Shown: positions 24,329 through 33,287, numbered from the stretch's first letter. The stretch is 64,000 nucleotides of DNA from Amycolatopsis sp. MtRt-6 (GCF_017308975.1 NZ_JADWPD010000007.1:1-64000); one strand, 5' to 3'. The notes: generated from the letters alone by a model not told the origin. Numbers and translations: made by a program.

Positions 24329-25740
24329 CCCCGCCCGAGGACGTCCTCGCGGCGCTGCGGGAGCTGCGCGCGGGCGACCTGCCGACGCACGGCGGCCGGA
24401 CGCTGGCCTACGTCTACGACAGCGGGCTGTCCGAAGTGGACTCCCTGGGCGCGGCGGCGCACGCGCTGGCGTCGTCGGCCAACGGCCTGGACCCGACGGC
24501 GTTCCCGAGCCTGCTGCGCATGGAGAACGACCTCGTCTCCGCGGCGGTTTCGCTGCTCGGCGACGTCCCGGGCGTGGTGGGTTCGGTGACTTCCGGTGGC
24601 ACGGAGTCGTGTCTGCTGGCGGTGCTCGCCGCCCGGGACGCGCATCCCTCGGTGGCGTCCCCGTCGATCGTGCTCCCGACGACCGCGCACGCGGCGTTCC
24701 ACAAGGCCGCGCACCTGTTCGGGCTGCGGCGCGTCGACGTCCCGGTCGACCCGGTGACGTTCCGCGCCGACCCGGCGGCGATGGCCGCGGCGATCGACGA
24801 CTCGACGGTGCTGGTCGTGGCGAGTGCGCCGTCCTACGCCCACGGCGTGCTCGACCCGATCGCTTCGATCGCGGCGGCCGCCGACGAGCGCGGGGTCCGG
24901 ATGCACGTCGACGCCTGCATCGGCGGCTGGGTGCTGCCGTACCTCGCCCGCCTCGGCGCGGACGTCCCGCCGTTCGACTTCCGCGTCCCCGGCGTCACCA
25001 GCATTTCGGTGGACCTGCACAAGTACGCGTACTGCCCGAAGGGGACGTCGGTGCTGCTGCACGCTTCGGCGGAGCTGCGGCGCCCGCACTACTTCGCGAG
25101 CGCGGCCTGGCCGGGCTACACGATGCTGAACACGACGATCCAGAGCACCCGCTCCGGCGGCCCGCTCGCCGCGGCGTGGGCGGTGGTGAACCACCTCGGC
25201 GCCGACGGCTACCTGTCGTTGGCGGCGGCCACGCGGGAAGCGGTTTCCCGGATCCGCTCGGGTATCGCGGAGGTGCCGGGCCTGCGGGTGCTCGGTGACC
25301 CGGTGTCGACGCTGGTCGCGTTCACCGGGGACGACGGTTTCGACCTGTTCACGGTGGCCGACGAAATGAAGGTGCGCGGCTGGTACGTCCAGCCGCAGTT
25401 CGCCTTCGAGTCGTCTCCGGTGAACCTCCACCTGACGGTGACGGCGGCCAACCACGGCAGCGAGAAGGAGTTCCTGGCCGACCTGGCCGCGTCGGTGGAC
25501 GCGGCCCGCGTGGCCGGTCCGGTGGTCGTCGACCCGGCCGTGGCGGAGTTCGTCGCGGCGCTCGACCCGGCGACGCTGACGTCGGAGCAGTTCGCCGGCT
25601 TGCTGGCGGCGGCCGGCCTCGGGGGCGGTGCGGGGTTGCCGGAGCGGATGGCGCCGATCAACGCGCTCCTCGCAACGGCACCGGCGCCGTTGCGGGAGCG
25701 GCTGCTGCTCGAGTTCCTGGGCGCGCTCTACACGCCCTGA
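24325..25740 (+). CDS. PLP-dependent lyase/decarboxylase, sphingosine-1-phosphate lyase-like
   Basis: 471 residues. The PLP Lys is K233 in SVDLHKYAYCPKGTSVLL, with the aspartate in HVDACIGGWVLPY and the SVTSGGTESCLLAVLAARD phosphate loop: the combination seen in group II decarboxylases and in sphingosine-1-phosphate lyase-type enzymes. DLHKYAYCPKG is nearer to the lyase branch. A bacterial role in cleaving phosphorylated long-chain bases or in decarboxylating an aromatic amino acid are both possible. Overlaps the MFS gene by 4 bases. Confidence 0.78.
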   Translation: MTPPEDVLAALRELRAGDLPTHGGRTLAYVYDSGLSEVDSLGAAAHALASSANGLDPTAFPSLLRMENDLVSAAVSLLGDVPGVVGSVTSGGTESCLLAVLAARDAHPSVASPSIVLPTTAHAAFHKAAHLFGLRRVDVPVDPVTFRADPAAMAAAIDDSTVLVVASAPSYAHGVLDPIASIAAAADERGVRMHVDACIGGWVLPYLARLGADVPPFDFRVPGVTSISVDLHKYAYCPKGTSVLLHASAELRRPHYFASAAWPGYTMLNTTIQSTRSGGPLAAAWAVVNHLGADGYLSLAAATREAVSRIRSGIAEVPGLRVLGDPVSTLVAFTGDDGFDLFTVADEMKVRGWYVQPQFAFESSPVNLHLTVTAANHGSEKEFLADLAASVDAARVAGPVVVDPAVAEFVAALDPATLTSEQFAGLLAAAGLGGGAGLPERMAPINALLATAPAPLRERLLLEFLGALYTP

Positions 25741-25743
25741 ACC

Positions 25744-26016
25744 TCACTGGTCGCGGGAGGCCAGCCCCGCGGGCGCGGACCTGACCGCCGCGTGGATCGC
25801 GTCCGCCAGGGCGAGCGCGTCCTCTTCGGTCAGTTCGAGGGCCACGCGCGCCGAAGCGCCCAGGGCCGGGTTCCGGAAGTCGATGTTCACCGTGTGCGCG
25901 TACGGCGCGTGGACCGGGTGGTCGACGTACACGGTTCCCTCGGTCAACCGGAACCAGCCGCGGGCGCCCTTGCCGCTGCCTTCGAGCGCGAACTTCTCCG
26001 TCAGGTATGTGCACAT
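25744..26016 (-). CDS. Small conserved actinobacterial protein of unknown function
   Basis: 90 residues beginning MCTYLTEKFALEGSGKGARG, a start I recognise as typical of a small actinobacterial family (probably DUF6295). It contains YVDHPVHAPYAHTVNIDFRNP, rich in His and aromatic residues, and an acidic helical end. No signal or membrane segment. 11 bases downstream of the dienelactone hydrolase gene on the same strand, so probably in that operon. Function unknown. Confidence 0.65.
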   Translation of the reverse strand: MCTYLTEKFALEGSGKGARGWFRLTEGTVYVDHPVHAPYAHTVNIDFRNPALGASARVALELTEEDALALADAIHAAVRSAPAGLASRDQ

Positions 26017-26027
26017 GGCGAGTCCTC

Positions 26028-26768
26028 TCAGGTGGTGAGCGTGCGGGCGTAGAAGTCGAGGATGCGTTCCCAGCCGTCCTTGGCGGCTTCGGGGCGGTAG
26101 CTCGGGCGGTCGACGGCGAAGAACGCGTGGCCCGCGCCGGCGTAGGTGTGGAACTCGTGCTCCTTGCCGTGCTTCTCCAGCTCCGCCGCCAGCACGGCCA
26201 CCTCGTCCGGTCCCGGGAACTGGTCGTCGGCGCCGAAGATGCCCAGCAGCGGGCAGGACAGCTGCGGTGCCAGGCCGAGCAGCGGCTTCATCTGCTTCAT
26301 GGCCTCCGGCGGGTCGTTGACGACGAAGGCGCCGTAGCAGTCCACCGCCGCGTCGATGTCCAGCGAACAACCGACGAGGAACGCCTGGCGGCCGCCCGAG
26401 CAGTGCCCGATGACGCCGATGCGGCCGTTCGCGTTTTCCAGCGCGCGCAGGTAGTCGGCCGCGCCGGAGACGTCGCCGACCAGGCGGTCGTCGGGGACGC
26501 CGCCCGCCGCGCGGACCGTCGCGGCCGCGTCGTCCGGATCCGCGCCCGGTGCTTCGCGCGTGTACAGGTTCGGGCAGAGCGCGTTGTAGCCCTCGACGGC
26601 GAAGCGGCGCACCATCTCCTTCGTCGCGGCGTCGTAGCCGGGCATGTGGTGGATCACCACGACACCGCCGCGCGGGGTCGCGTCGGTCGGCTTGGCCAGG
26701 TAGGCCTCCAGTTCGTCCCCGTCGTGGCCGGTGATGGTGACGGTTCCGGCGATGATCTCGTCGGTCAT
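26028..26768 (-). CDS. Dienelactone hydrolase family protein
   Basis: 246 residues, alpha/beta hydrolase. The catalytic triad is visible: nucleophile Cys in VIGHCSGGRQAF, Asp in GIFGADDQFPGPDEV and His in YAGAGHAFFAVDRP. Early GGVVVIHHMPGYD forms the oxyanion region. Typical substrates are dienelactones or related lactones. Its ATG overlaps the MFS stop by 4 bases, so it belongs to the marR-MFS operon. Confidence 0.85.
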   Translation of the reverse strand: MTDEIIAGTVTITGHDGDELEAYLAKPTDATPRGGVVVIHHMPGYDAATKEMVRRFAVEGYNALCPNLYTREAPGADPDDAAATVRAAGGVPDDRLVGDVSGAADYLRALENANGRIGVIGHCSGGRQAFLVGCSLDIDAAVDCYGAFVVNDPPEAMKQMKPLLGLAPQLSCPLLGIFGADDQFPGPDEVAVLAAELEKHGKEHEFHTYAGAGHAFFAVDRPSYRPEAAKDGWERILDFYARTLTT

Positions 26769-28435
26769 CGGTTCTCCTTGACTGTCTCGGGGATGTGGAC
26801 GTACTTCGCGCCGCGGAACGCGGAAGCGAGCGCGGCGACGACGGCCATCGCGGCGGCCGCGGTGAACACGACCACCAGGCCGTGGTGGAACGGGCCGGAA
26901 ACCAGCTGCGGGAAGAAATCGCCGCCGGTCAGGGTCGCCCGGCCGGCGGGCGTCAGTCCGGAAAGGACGTCCGGGCCGAGCAGGTGCCCGACCGGGTTGC
27001 TGCCGAGGAACGCCGCGAACAGCGTGCTGACCGGCGGCAGCTGCGCGACGCCGTCGGCGACGGGCGCCGGGACGCCGTGGGCCTGCAGGCCGCTCGTGAG
27101 CGTCTGCGGCAGCGACGAAGCCAGCCCGGCGACCATCAGCGAGAAGAACACCCCGATCGACAACGACGTCCCCGAATTCTGGAACGTCGCCCGCATGCCG
27201 GAGGCGACCCCGCGCTGTTCGGTCGGGACGCTGCTCATGATCGCCGACGTGTTGGGCGCGGCGAACATGCCCTGGCCGACGCCGCTCGCGACGAGCAGGG
27301 CCGCGAACGCCGGGTACGGGAAGTCCACCGGCAGCGCCAGGAGACCGAGGAACGCCGCGGCGACCAGGAGCAGGCCGCCGGTGGCCAGCGGCCGGGCGCC
27401 GAACCGGTCGGACAGGTACCCGGACACCGGCCCGGCGATCAGGAACCCGACGGTCAGCGGCAGCAGGTGGATGCCCGCCCAGAGCGGTGTCTGCTCGTAG
27501 TCGTAGCCGTGCAGGGGCAGCCAGATCCCCTGCAGCCAGATGATGAGCATGAACTGCATGCCACCACGCGCGACCGAAGTCAGCAAGGCGGCGATGTTGC
27601 CCGCGGCGAACGCGCGGATCCTGAACAGCTTCAGCTGGAACATCGGCGCGGCGACGCGGCTCTCGATGACACCGAACAGCAGGAGCAGCAGGACCCCGGC
27701 GCCGATCCCGCCGAGCACCCAAGGGTTGCCCCAGCCGGTCGCCGAGCCACCGTAAGGCTGGATGCCGTAGGTGATCGCGGCGAGGAGCACCGCCGTCCCG
27801 GCCGCGAAGGTGACGTTGCCGCCCCAGTCGACCTTCGCGCGCTGCGGTGTCCCGGCCTCGCGGAGGCTGCGGATCGACCAGATCGTGCCGAGCAGGCCGA
27901 ACGGGACGCTCACCCAGAACACCGCGCGCCAGTCGATCTCGGCGAGCAGGCCGCCGACGACCAGGCCGAGGAACTGCCCGGCCAGCGCGGTGATCTGGTT
28001 GACGCCCAGCGCCATCCCGCGCTGCTCGGCGGGGAAGGCGTCGGTGAGGATGGCCGCGGAGTTCGCCGTCAGCATCGACCCGCCGACGGCCTGCACGACC
28101 CGCCAGCCGATCAGCCAGAGCGCGCCGCCGGCGGCGTGGAAGGGGTCGAACGACAGCGCCACCGACGCGGCGCTGAACACGACGAAGCCGAGGTTGTACA
28201 TCTTGACGCGGCCGAACATGTCGCCCAGGCGGCCCAGCGTCACCACCAGCACGGCCTGGACCAGCAGGTAGCCGAGGATCATCCAGAGCAGGTAGCCGAT
28301 GTTGCCCGGGGCCAGGGGATCGAGGCCGATGCCGCGGAAGATGGCGGGCAGCGAGATGATGACGATCGAGCCGTCGAGCGCGGACATCAGCACGCCGAGC
28401 GTGGTGTTCGACAGTGCGACCCACTTGTAGCTCAC
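26765..28435 (-). CDS. DHA2-type MFS efflux transporter (EmrB/QacA)
   Basis: 556 residues, 14 predicted helices as in the DHA2 drug:H+ antiporters. Motif A appears as LGRLGDMFGRVKMYNLG and motif C-like GxxxGPxxGG as GQFLGLVVGGLLAEIDWRAVFWVSVP. GTG start overlaps the marR stop (GTGA). With MarR upstream this looks like a regulated efflux operon for an aromatic or toxic compound, the hydrolase downstream acting on the same compound class. Confidence 0.85.
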   Translation of the reverse strand: MSYKWVALSNTTLGVLMSALDGSIVIISLPAIFRGIGLDPLAPGNIGYLLWMILGYLLVQAVLVVTLGRLGDMFGRVKMYNLGFVVFSAASVALSFDPFHAAGGALWLIGWRVVQAVGGSMLTANSAAILTDAFPAEQRGMALGVNQITALAGQFLGLVVGGLLAEIDWRAVFWVSVPFGLLGTIWSIRSLREAGTPQRAKVDWGGNVTFAAGTAVLLAAITYGIQPYGGSATGWGNPWVLGGIGAGVLLLLLFGVIESRVAAPMFQLKLFRIRAFAAGNIAALLTSVARGGMQFMLIIWLQGIWLPLHGYDYEQTPLWAGIHLLPLTVGFLIAGPVSGYLSDRFGARPLATGGLLLVAAAFLGLLALPVDFPYPAFAALLVASGVGQGMFAAPNTSAIMSSVPTEQRGVASGMRATFQNSGTSLSIGVFFSLMVAGLASSLPQTLTSGLQAHGVPAPVADGVAQLPPVSTLFAAFLGSNPVGHLLGPDVLSGLTPAGRATLTGGDFFPQLVSGPFHHGLVVVFTAAAAMAVVAALASAFRGAKYVHIPETVKENR

Positions 28436-28866
28436 AGCTCGTCCGCCAGCCGCTCGATCAGCGGGATGGCGGCGATCAGCGCGCGTTGCTCGGCCTCGGT
28501 GAACTTTTCGGCGAGGACGGCCGCCATCTGCCGGCCCGTCCGCGAGCGCCGGTCGGTGAGCAGCTTGACGCCGGCTTCGGTGACCGACATGAGCACCTTG
28601 CGGCCGTCGGAGTCGTCCTTGCGGCGCTCGACGAGCCCGCGTTCGACCAGCCGGGCGAGGGTGACGCCCATGGCCTGCGGCTTGACGCGTTCGAGGTCGG
28701 CGAGGGAGCCGGGGGTGGCCGGGCCGTCGCGGTCGAGCCGGGACAGGACCGAGCGTTCGGGCAGGGTCGGTTCGCCGGCGACGTAGCCCTGGCGCAGCCG
28801 CCGGACCAGCCGGCCGAGCGCGACGCGCAGGTCCGTGCTGGCTTGGAGGAGCTCTTCGCCGGTCAC
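28432..28866 (-). CDS. MarR-family repressor
   Basis: 144 residues. Winged helix with GSLADLERVKPQAMGVTLAR and the wing RRKDDSDGRKVLMSVTEAG. GTG at 28866 is chosen because TAGGTT (28879-28874) ends 7 bases upstream (leaderless); a TTG at 28875 in the same frame is the alternative. First gene of the marR-MFS-hydrolase unit. A likely operator lies at 28884-28901. Confidence 0.85.
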   Translation of the reverse strand: MTGEELLQASTDLRVALGRLVRRLRQGYVAGEPTLPERSVLSRLDRDGPATPGSLADLERVKPQAMGVTLARLVERGLVERRKDDSDGRKVLMSVTEAGVKLLTDRRSRTGRQMAAVLAEKFTEAEQRALIAAIPLIERLADEL

Positions 28867-28883
28867 GATCGTCAACCTAGACT

Positions 28884-28901
28884 GATAAACCTGGGTTGAT
28901 C
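28884..28901. promoter_or_regulatory. Putative MarR operator
   Basis: GATAAACCTGGGTTGATC is an 18-bp near-palindrome with a perfect AACC-TG-GGTT core (28888-28897). It lies 18 bases upstream of the chosen marR start, in the expected -35/-10 region, so autorepression is likely. Confidence 0.5.
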
Positions 28902-28999
28902 AACTCGGACGTCGGCGCCGCTATCGGGTGAGCCGGGAGGTTTCGCCCTGTCTCCGGTGTTACCGTCCGAAGTGGACACACCCTGGAAGGGAAACGCCG

Positions 29000-29296
29000 A
29001 TGACCATCCCGCACGTCGAGCACGCCGGCCACGACCACGTCCACCGGGAGGGCTGCGGCCACGCGGCGATCCCGCACGGCGACCACGTGGACTACGTGCA
29101 CGAGGCTCACCTGCACCGAGCCCACGACGGTCACTTCGACGAGTGCGAAATCGCGGGCCACGTCCCGCACACGGGCCACGACCACACCCACGGAGACGGC
29201 TGCGGCCACGTGGCGGTCCCGCACGGCGACCACGTCGACTACCTGCACGACGGCCACCGCCACGCGGTCCACGAGGACCACTACGACGACCACTGA
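29000..29296 (+). CDS. Histidine-rich duplicated small protein, possible metal binder
   Basis: 98 residues with about 29 His. The sequence is an internal tandem duplication: residues 1-47 and 55-98 both run HxxHxGHDHxH-xGCGHxAxPHGDHVDYxHxxHxHxxHxxHxxE/D. Each half has one Cys in GCGH and a PHGDHVDY block. No signal peptide or membrane segment, so it is cytoplasmic. The His/Cys density strongly suggests binding of zinc or another transition metal. It sits 4 kb from the zinc-limitation island but has no Zur-like box in its own upstream region. Confidence 0.7.
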   Translation: MTIPHVEHAGHDHVHREGCGHAAIPHGDHVDYVHEAHLHRAHDGHFDECEIAGHVPHTGHDHTHGDGCGHVAVPHGDHVDYLHDGHRHAVHEDHYDDH

Positions 29297-29306
29297 CGCG
29301 TCAGCG

Positions 29307-29660
29307 TCAGCCGAGTGGGATCACGACCGTGGCCTGGCCGCCGTCGGATTCTGCGGCCAAAGTGAGCGTCCGTGCCTCCGTCGGCGGGCCGGGTTCGAAC
29401 GTGCGCCGCTCCACAAGCAGGCCGTGCGACCCGGACCCACCGCCGGCGCTGCCGCGGTACTGGGTTCCCGCGTCGTCCCACCCGCGCCACCGGATGTCCG
29501 GCCGGAAGCGGTCCCGCAGCAGGCGGTGATCGCGGTAACCGTGGGAAAAGGTCAGGGCGACGAAGGTCGACCACACCTCCAGGCTCACCAGGTCCGCCGT
29601 CAGCTCGCCGGCGTCGAGGGTGCGGCCCGCGGTCGCCACCAGCTGCCAATGGCTCGCCAC
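29307..29660 (-). CDS. Hypothetical protein
   Basis: 117 residues, soluble, with alternating beta-like segments (ADLVSLEVWSTFVALTF, ARTLTLAAESDGGQATVVIPL). No domain recognised. GTG start at 29660; no convincing ribosome site. Distance to the upstream cobW gene is 300 bases, which argues for its own promoter. Confidence 0.45.
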   Translation of the reverse strand: MASHWQLVATAGRTLDAGELTADLVSLEVWSTFVALTFSHGYRDHRLLRDRFRPDIRWRGWDDAGTQYRGSAGGGSGSHGLLVERRTFEPGPPTEARTLTLAAESDGGQATVVIPLG

Positions 29661-29960
29661 GGGCCGCCCCGCCGCAGGCCGGCCCAGCCGCAGGACCCAC
29701 CCTCCCGGGGGATCCGCCCCGCTTCAGCGTACCGAGGCGGGCCGACGAAACCCGGCGAAAAACGCTCGCCGGGCAACGGTCATCCACACCGCAGCCCACT
29801 TGTGGGCAACCAGCCGCGAGTCGCCTCATCAGGGCGTTCGGTCCATCCGGCCCTACGGATCTTCTGCCGGTCGAGCGAACTTCGCCGCCCGACGTCCGGT
29901 TGCCCCGGCCCGCGTCCGGATTGTCGGAAATCGCCCTCTCCGGCCATCCATGCCGCCGAT
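29661..29960. other. Non-coding stretch with two short inverted repeats
   Basis: I see no convincing gene. The region contains a 7-bp stem (CCGGCGA 29752-29758 with 29766-29772) and a 14-bp palindrome GCCCACTTGTGGGC at 29794-29807, which could be a terminator for the cobW operon and an operator for the downstream gene. Neither is proven. Confidence 0.35.
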
Positions 29961-31010
29961 TCAGTGGACGTGGACAGGGCCCCACTCCGGGAACGGGTCC
30001 GGCCCGGTCGGCTCCCCGAGGCAGTCCCGCAGGGCCGCCAGCAGCGCGTCCCCGGCCAGGTCGACGCCGATGAACACCAGCTCCTGCCGCGGCTCGGCCG
30101 CCACGCCCTGCGGTTCGAACCGGGCCACCGCGCCCGCCTGGGACCACAGACCCGTCACCCCGGGGCGGGACGCCAGCGCGAAGAACCCCTTCGACCGCAG
30201 CACGGTCCCGAACTCGCCCGAGTCCAGCCGCCGGGTGACGAAGTCCCACAGGGCCGCCGGGTCGAACGCCCGGGACGCGCGGAACACCACGCTGGAGATG
30301 CCGTACTCCTCGGGCTCCGGGACGTGGTCGCCGTTCAGCTCGGCCACCCAGCCCGGGGCCTCCTGAGCCTTGACCGGGTCGTAGCGGCCGGTCCCGAACA
30401 CGCGCTCCAGCGGCACCTTCCCGAAGCTGCCCGTGACGACGTCGGCCGCCGGGTTGAGCCGACGCAGCGTCGCCACGAGCCGATCGACGTCAGGGGCGAG
30501 GTCCGTCTTGTTCAGCAGCAGGACGTCGGCGAACTCGACCTGGTCCATCAGCAGGTCGCTGACCGTCCGCTCGTCGCCGGAGTACTGGTCGAGCCGGCGC
30601 TCCACGAGGGAGTCGCCGGCTGCCAGCTCGCGGGCGAAGTTCGCCGCGTCCACCACCGTCACCATCGTGTCGAGGTGGGCGACCTGCTCGAGGAAGGTGA
30701 ACGTCGCCGCCACCGGCATCGGCTCGGAGATGCCGCTCGACTCGATGAGCACGTGGTCGAAGCGGTCGTCCGCGCACAGCGCCGCGACCTCTTCGAGCAG
30801 GTCCTCCCGCAGGGTGCAGCAGATGCACCCGTTGGTCAGCTCGACGAGGCGCTCCTGCGAGCGCACCAGCGCCGCGTCGATGTTGACCTCGCTCATGTCG
30901 TTGACGATCACCGCGACCCGCAGGCCCGCCCGGTTGGCGAGGATGTGGTTGAGCAGCGTCGTCTTGCCCGCGCCGAGGAAGCCGGACAACACCGTGACGG
31001 GAACGCTCAC
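29961..31010 (-). CDS. CobW/ZNG-type GTPase, probable zinc metallochaperone
   Basis: 349 residues. Walker [17 protein letters not shown] (Lys16), the CxCC metal motif [11 protein letters not shown] (Cys62, 64, 65), [10 protein letters not shown], and NKTD all intact; C-terminal CobW_C domain ends with a [18 protein letters not shown] segment. The family (COG0523) delivers metal to client proteins, several under zinc limitation. GTG start overlaps the cysteine-free bL32 gene by 4 bases, so it is in the same zinc-response operon. Confidence 0.87.
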   Translation of the reverse strand: MSVPVTVLSGFLGAGKTTLLNHILANRAGLRVAVIVNDMSEVNIDAALVRSQERLVELTNGCICCTLREDLLEEVAALCADDRFDHVLIESSGISEPMPVAATFTFLEQVAHLDTMVTVVDAANFARELAAGDSLVERRLDQYSGDERTVSDLLMDQVEFADVLLLNKTDLAPDVDRLVATLRRLNPAADVVTGSFGKVPLERVFGTGRYDPVKAQEAPGWVAELNGDHVPEPEEYGISSVVFRASRAFDPAALWDFVTRRLDSGEFGTVLRSKGFFALASRPGVTGLWSQAGAVARFEPQGVAAEPRQELVFIGVDLAGDALLAALRDCLGEPTGPDPFPEWGPVHVH

Positions 31011-31159
31011 TGCTGGTGGAAGTGCTTCATGAGCCGGCGCGGGACCAGCTGCACCTTGCCGTCGACCTTGATCGGCACCAGGTCGGGCACGGCGGCCTTC
31101 CACTGCGCCCGCCGGGACCGCGTGTTGCTGCGCGACATCTTGCGCTTGGGGACGGCCAT
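31007..31159 (-). CDS. rpmF: Ribosomal protein bL32, zinc-free paralogue
   Basis: 50 residues starting [20 protein letters not shown], unmistakably bL32. The Cys pairs that bind zinc in the common form are absent (the sequence has no Cys). The form should replace zinc-bound bL32 when zinc is short and free a zinc ion per ribosome. It starts at the last base of the bL31 stop (TGATG), showing coupling. Confidence 0.9.
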   Translation of the reverse strand: MAVPKRKMSRSNTRSRRAQWKAAVPDLVPIKVDGKVQLVPRRLMKHFHQQ

Positions 31160-31413
31160 CAGCGGGCGCCTCGCTTCCCGTAGCGGCGGTGGAACTTCTC
31201 GACCTGGCCGGCGCTGTCCATGATCCGCTGGGTGCCGGTCCAGAACGGGTGCGACCACGAGCTGATGTCGACCATGACGAGCGGGTAGGTGTTGCCGTCG
31301 GACCATTCGATGGTCCGCTCGGAGGTGATGGTGGAGCGGGTGAGGAATGCGTCGCCGGTCGACGAGTCCTTGAACACCACCGGGTGGTAGTCGGGGTGGA
31401 TCCCGGGTTTCAC
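31159..31413 (-). CDS. rpmE2: Ribosomal protein bL31, type B (zinc-free)
   Basis: 84 residues: [19 protein letters not shown] and the [25 protein letters not shown] ending mark the type B bL31 family. It lacks the CxxC of type A. Type B proteins replace zinc-bound bL31 under zinc starvation. GTG start overlaps the stop of the upstream CobW-like gene by 4 bases; same operon as bL32 and cobW. Confidence 0.92.
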   Translation of the reverse strand: MKPGIHPDYHPVVFKDSSTGDAFLTRSTITSERTIEWSDGNTYPLVMVDISSWSHPFWTGTQRIMDSAGQVEKFHRRYGKRGAR

Positions 31414-32672
31414 TGGTCATCCTTTCGGTTCGCCGCGGTCGCGTCGTGCCGCGCCGGGTCGGTTTCGGTGTCCTCGCACGGTTCCTCGTGCCAGTCCCCG
31501 AACGGGTCGGGGTAGCGCGCCCACGCCTCGGGGCCGGCCGCCAGCTCTTCGTCGGTCAGCAGCGCGCCGCGCAGGGCGGCCTCGACCTCGTCGGGGGTGG
31601 CCTGGTCGGTGACGACCACCAGTTCCTGCGCGCGGTCGCCGTGCACCGGGTCCCAGCGCAGGGACGCCAGCGTGCGGCGCTCGGGGGAGACGTCCGTCCA
31701 CTGCGGACCGTTCGGGGACGCGAGCCACGGCCCGGCGTGGCCGAGGCCCAGGCCGCCGCCCGCCGACTCGATCCAGAACGCGACGTCGGGCTGGCTGGCC
31801 ACCCACGCGCGCCCGCGGGTGCGGACGACGCCGTCGAGGAGCACGTCCAGCGCGTCGTGCAGGCGCGAGGGGTGGAACGGGCGGCGCGCGGTGAAGGTGA
31901 GCAGGGCGATGCCGCAGTCGTCGTGCAGGGGCGGTTCGCCGCGCAGCAGGGCGCCGTGCATGTCGGTGACCTCGCCGCGGCGGGCGTTCGCCGGGACCGC
32001 GTCGAGCACGCTGTGGCCGTCGATCCGGGCCAGCTCGACCCGCGGGATCGACGGGGCCACCCGGTCGAGCACCGCGGACGCCTTCGCGGCTTGCCACGCG
32101 TCGGTGGCCGCGCCGGCCAGGACCAGGACGTCGGCGAACTCCACCTGGGACAGCGCGACCTGGGCCACGGTCCGCTCGTCCTCGGGGCTGCCCTGCAGGT
32201 TCCGCTCGGCCAGCACTTCGTCGCCCGTCGCGTCGGCGAGCCAGGTCGCGCACTCGACGACGGTGAGCACCGCCCGCAGGTCGACGTCGTCGGCGACCGG
32301 GTGGTCGCCGACCAGGACGTTGCGGATCGCCCAGCTCACCGGCTCCGGCTCCATGGCCTCGTCGAGCCGGACGACGATCCGGGTCACCTCCGGGAGCCGG
32401 GCCAGCCGCCGCAGCAGCGGGAGCAGATCCTCCCGCAGGGTGCACGACACGCAGCCGTGGGCCAGCTCCAGCACGGTCAGCTCGTCGCGCTCGCCGAGCC
32501 GCAGGCGGCGGCGGACGACGCCGGAGTGGATCTCGCGCAGGTCGTGGTGGACGACGGCGGTGCCCGGCCCGGCGGTGCGCAGCAGCTCCGCCAGCTCGGC
32601 GTTCGGGCCCGCGGCGAGGCCGCTCACGAGGACGAGCGGGACTTGGGGGTGACGGGTCTGCTTGGGGGTCAC
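31410..32672 (-). CDS. CobW-like protein with degenerate GTPase motifs
   Basis: 420 residues. The overall CobW layout is kept, including [10 protein letters not shown] and the C-terminal domain, but the GTP-binding motifs are gone. The P-loop region reads [15 protein letters not shown] (no GKT/S), the CxCC motif is [11 protein letters not shown] (Cys74, Ser76, Cys77), and NKxD is replaced by LAGAATD. It should not hydrolyse GTP like its partner, and could act as a scaffold or metal sensor/acceptor, perhaps dimerising with the intact CobW encoded two genes downstream. First gene of the leftward operon, with GTG at 32672. Confidence 0.75.
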   Translation of the reverse strand: MTPKQTRHPQVPLVLVSGLAAGPNAELAELLRTAGPGTAVVHHDLREIHSGVVRRRLRLGERDELTVLELAHGCVSCTLREDLLPLLRRLARLPEVTRIVVRLDEAMEPEPVSWAIRNVLVGDHPVADDVDLRAVLTVVECATWLADATGDEVLAERNLQGSPEDERTVAQVALSQVEFADVLVLAGAATDAWQAAKASAVLDRVAPSIPRVELARIDGHSVLDAVPANARRGEVTDMHGALLRGEPPLHDDCGIALLTFTARRPFHPSRLHDALDVLLDGVVRTRGRAWVASQPDVAFWIESAGGGLGLGHAGPWLASPNGPQWTDVSPERRTLASLRWDPVHGDRAQELVVVTDQATPDEVEAALRGALLTDEELAAGPEAWARYPDPFGDWHEEPCEDTETDPARHDATAANRKDDQ

Positions 32673-32715
32673 TGCGGCTCCAGGAACGCGGGCGGGGTAC
32701 GGTGCGTAGCGTAGA

Positions 32716-32730
32716 TGAAAACGAAAACCA
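32716..32730. promoter_or_regulatory. Zur-like operator between divergent operons
   Basis: TGAAAACGAAAACCA matches the actinobacterial Zur consensus TGAAAATGATTTTCA at 10 of 15 positions, with a strong left half and a weaker right half. It lies in the 78-base space between two divergent zinc-type ribosomal operons, a position able to control both. Confidence 0.6.
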
Positions 32731-32750
32731 CTACCAACTCGGGAGGGTCC

Positions 32751-32807
32751 GTGTCCGCCGTGTGCCAGGTCACCGGCCGCGAGCCGTGCCGAAGGCGAAG
32801 GGAGTGA
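32751..32807 (+). pseudogene. rpmB: bL28 paralogue remnant, first codons only
   Basis: GTG with GGGAGGG 3 bases upstream encodes [11 protein letters not shown], the signature N-terminus of bL28, then runs into CRRRRE and a stop at codon 19. A full bL28 has about 78 residues. An internal deletion appears to have joined the start of the gene to sequence just before bL33. The ribosome site and start survive, so it could still act as a leader ORF. Confidence 0.7.
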
Positions 32808-32814
32808 AGCTGTC

Positions 32815-32982
32815 ATGGCGAAGAGCACCGACATCCGGCCGATCATCAAGCTGCGGTCCACCGCGGGCACCGGATACACGTACGTGACCAAGAAGAACCG
32901 CCGCAACAACCCGGACCGGATGGTCCTGCGCAAGTACGACCCCGTGGCGCGCAAGCACGTCGAGTTCAAGGAAGAGCGCTGA
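32815..32982 (+). CDS. rpmG: Ribosomal protein bL33, zinc-free paralogue
   Basis: 55 residues beginning [20 protein letters not shown], typical bL33; the CxxC pairs seen in zinc-binding forms are missing. Would replace the zinc-bound form during limitation. Overlaps uS14 by one base (TGATG). Confidence 0.9.
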   Translation: MAKSTDIRPIIKLRSTAGTGYTYVTKKNRRNNPDRMVLRKYDPVARKHVEFKEER

Positions 32983-33287
32983 TGGCGAAGAAGTCGAAGA
33001 TCGCGAAGAACGAGCAGCGGAAGGTGGTCGCCGCCCGCTTCGCCGAACGCCGTCGTGCGCTCAAGGCCGTCGTCGCCTCGCCCGCGTCGTCGCCGGAGGA
33101 GAAGGCCAACGCGGTCGTCGCGCTGCAGAAGCTGCCGCGCGACGCGAGCCCGACGCGGATCCGCAACCGGGACGTCGCCGACGGCCGTCCGCGCGGATAC
33201 CTGCGGAAGTTCGGGTTGTCGCGGGTGAAGATGCGGCAGGCCGCGCACAACGGCGAGCTGCCCGGCGTCTCGAAGTCGAGCTGGTGA
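32982..33287 (+). CDS. rpsN: Ribosomal protein uS14, zinc-free paralogue
   Basis: 101 residues, the long uS14 form with [19 protein letters not shown] and the [22 protein letters not shown] end. The zinc-binding CxxC motif is absent. Co-translated with bL33 and bS18 (1-base and 4-base overlaps). Confidence 0.92.
   Translation: MAKKSKIAKNEQRKVVAARFAERRRALKAVVASPASSPEEKANAVVALQKLPRDASPTRIRNRDVADGRPRGYLRKFGLSRVKMRQAAHNGELPGVSKSSW

Noticed and set aside
29000..29296. His-rich protein as an exported metal-binding protein
   Set aside because: No signal peptide is visible, so a cytoplasmic role is preferred.
32702..32887. 61-residue ORF upstream of bL33
   Set aside because: It overlaps the Zur-like box and the bL28 remnant in another frame and resembles no protein.
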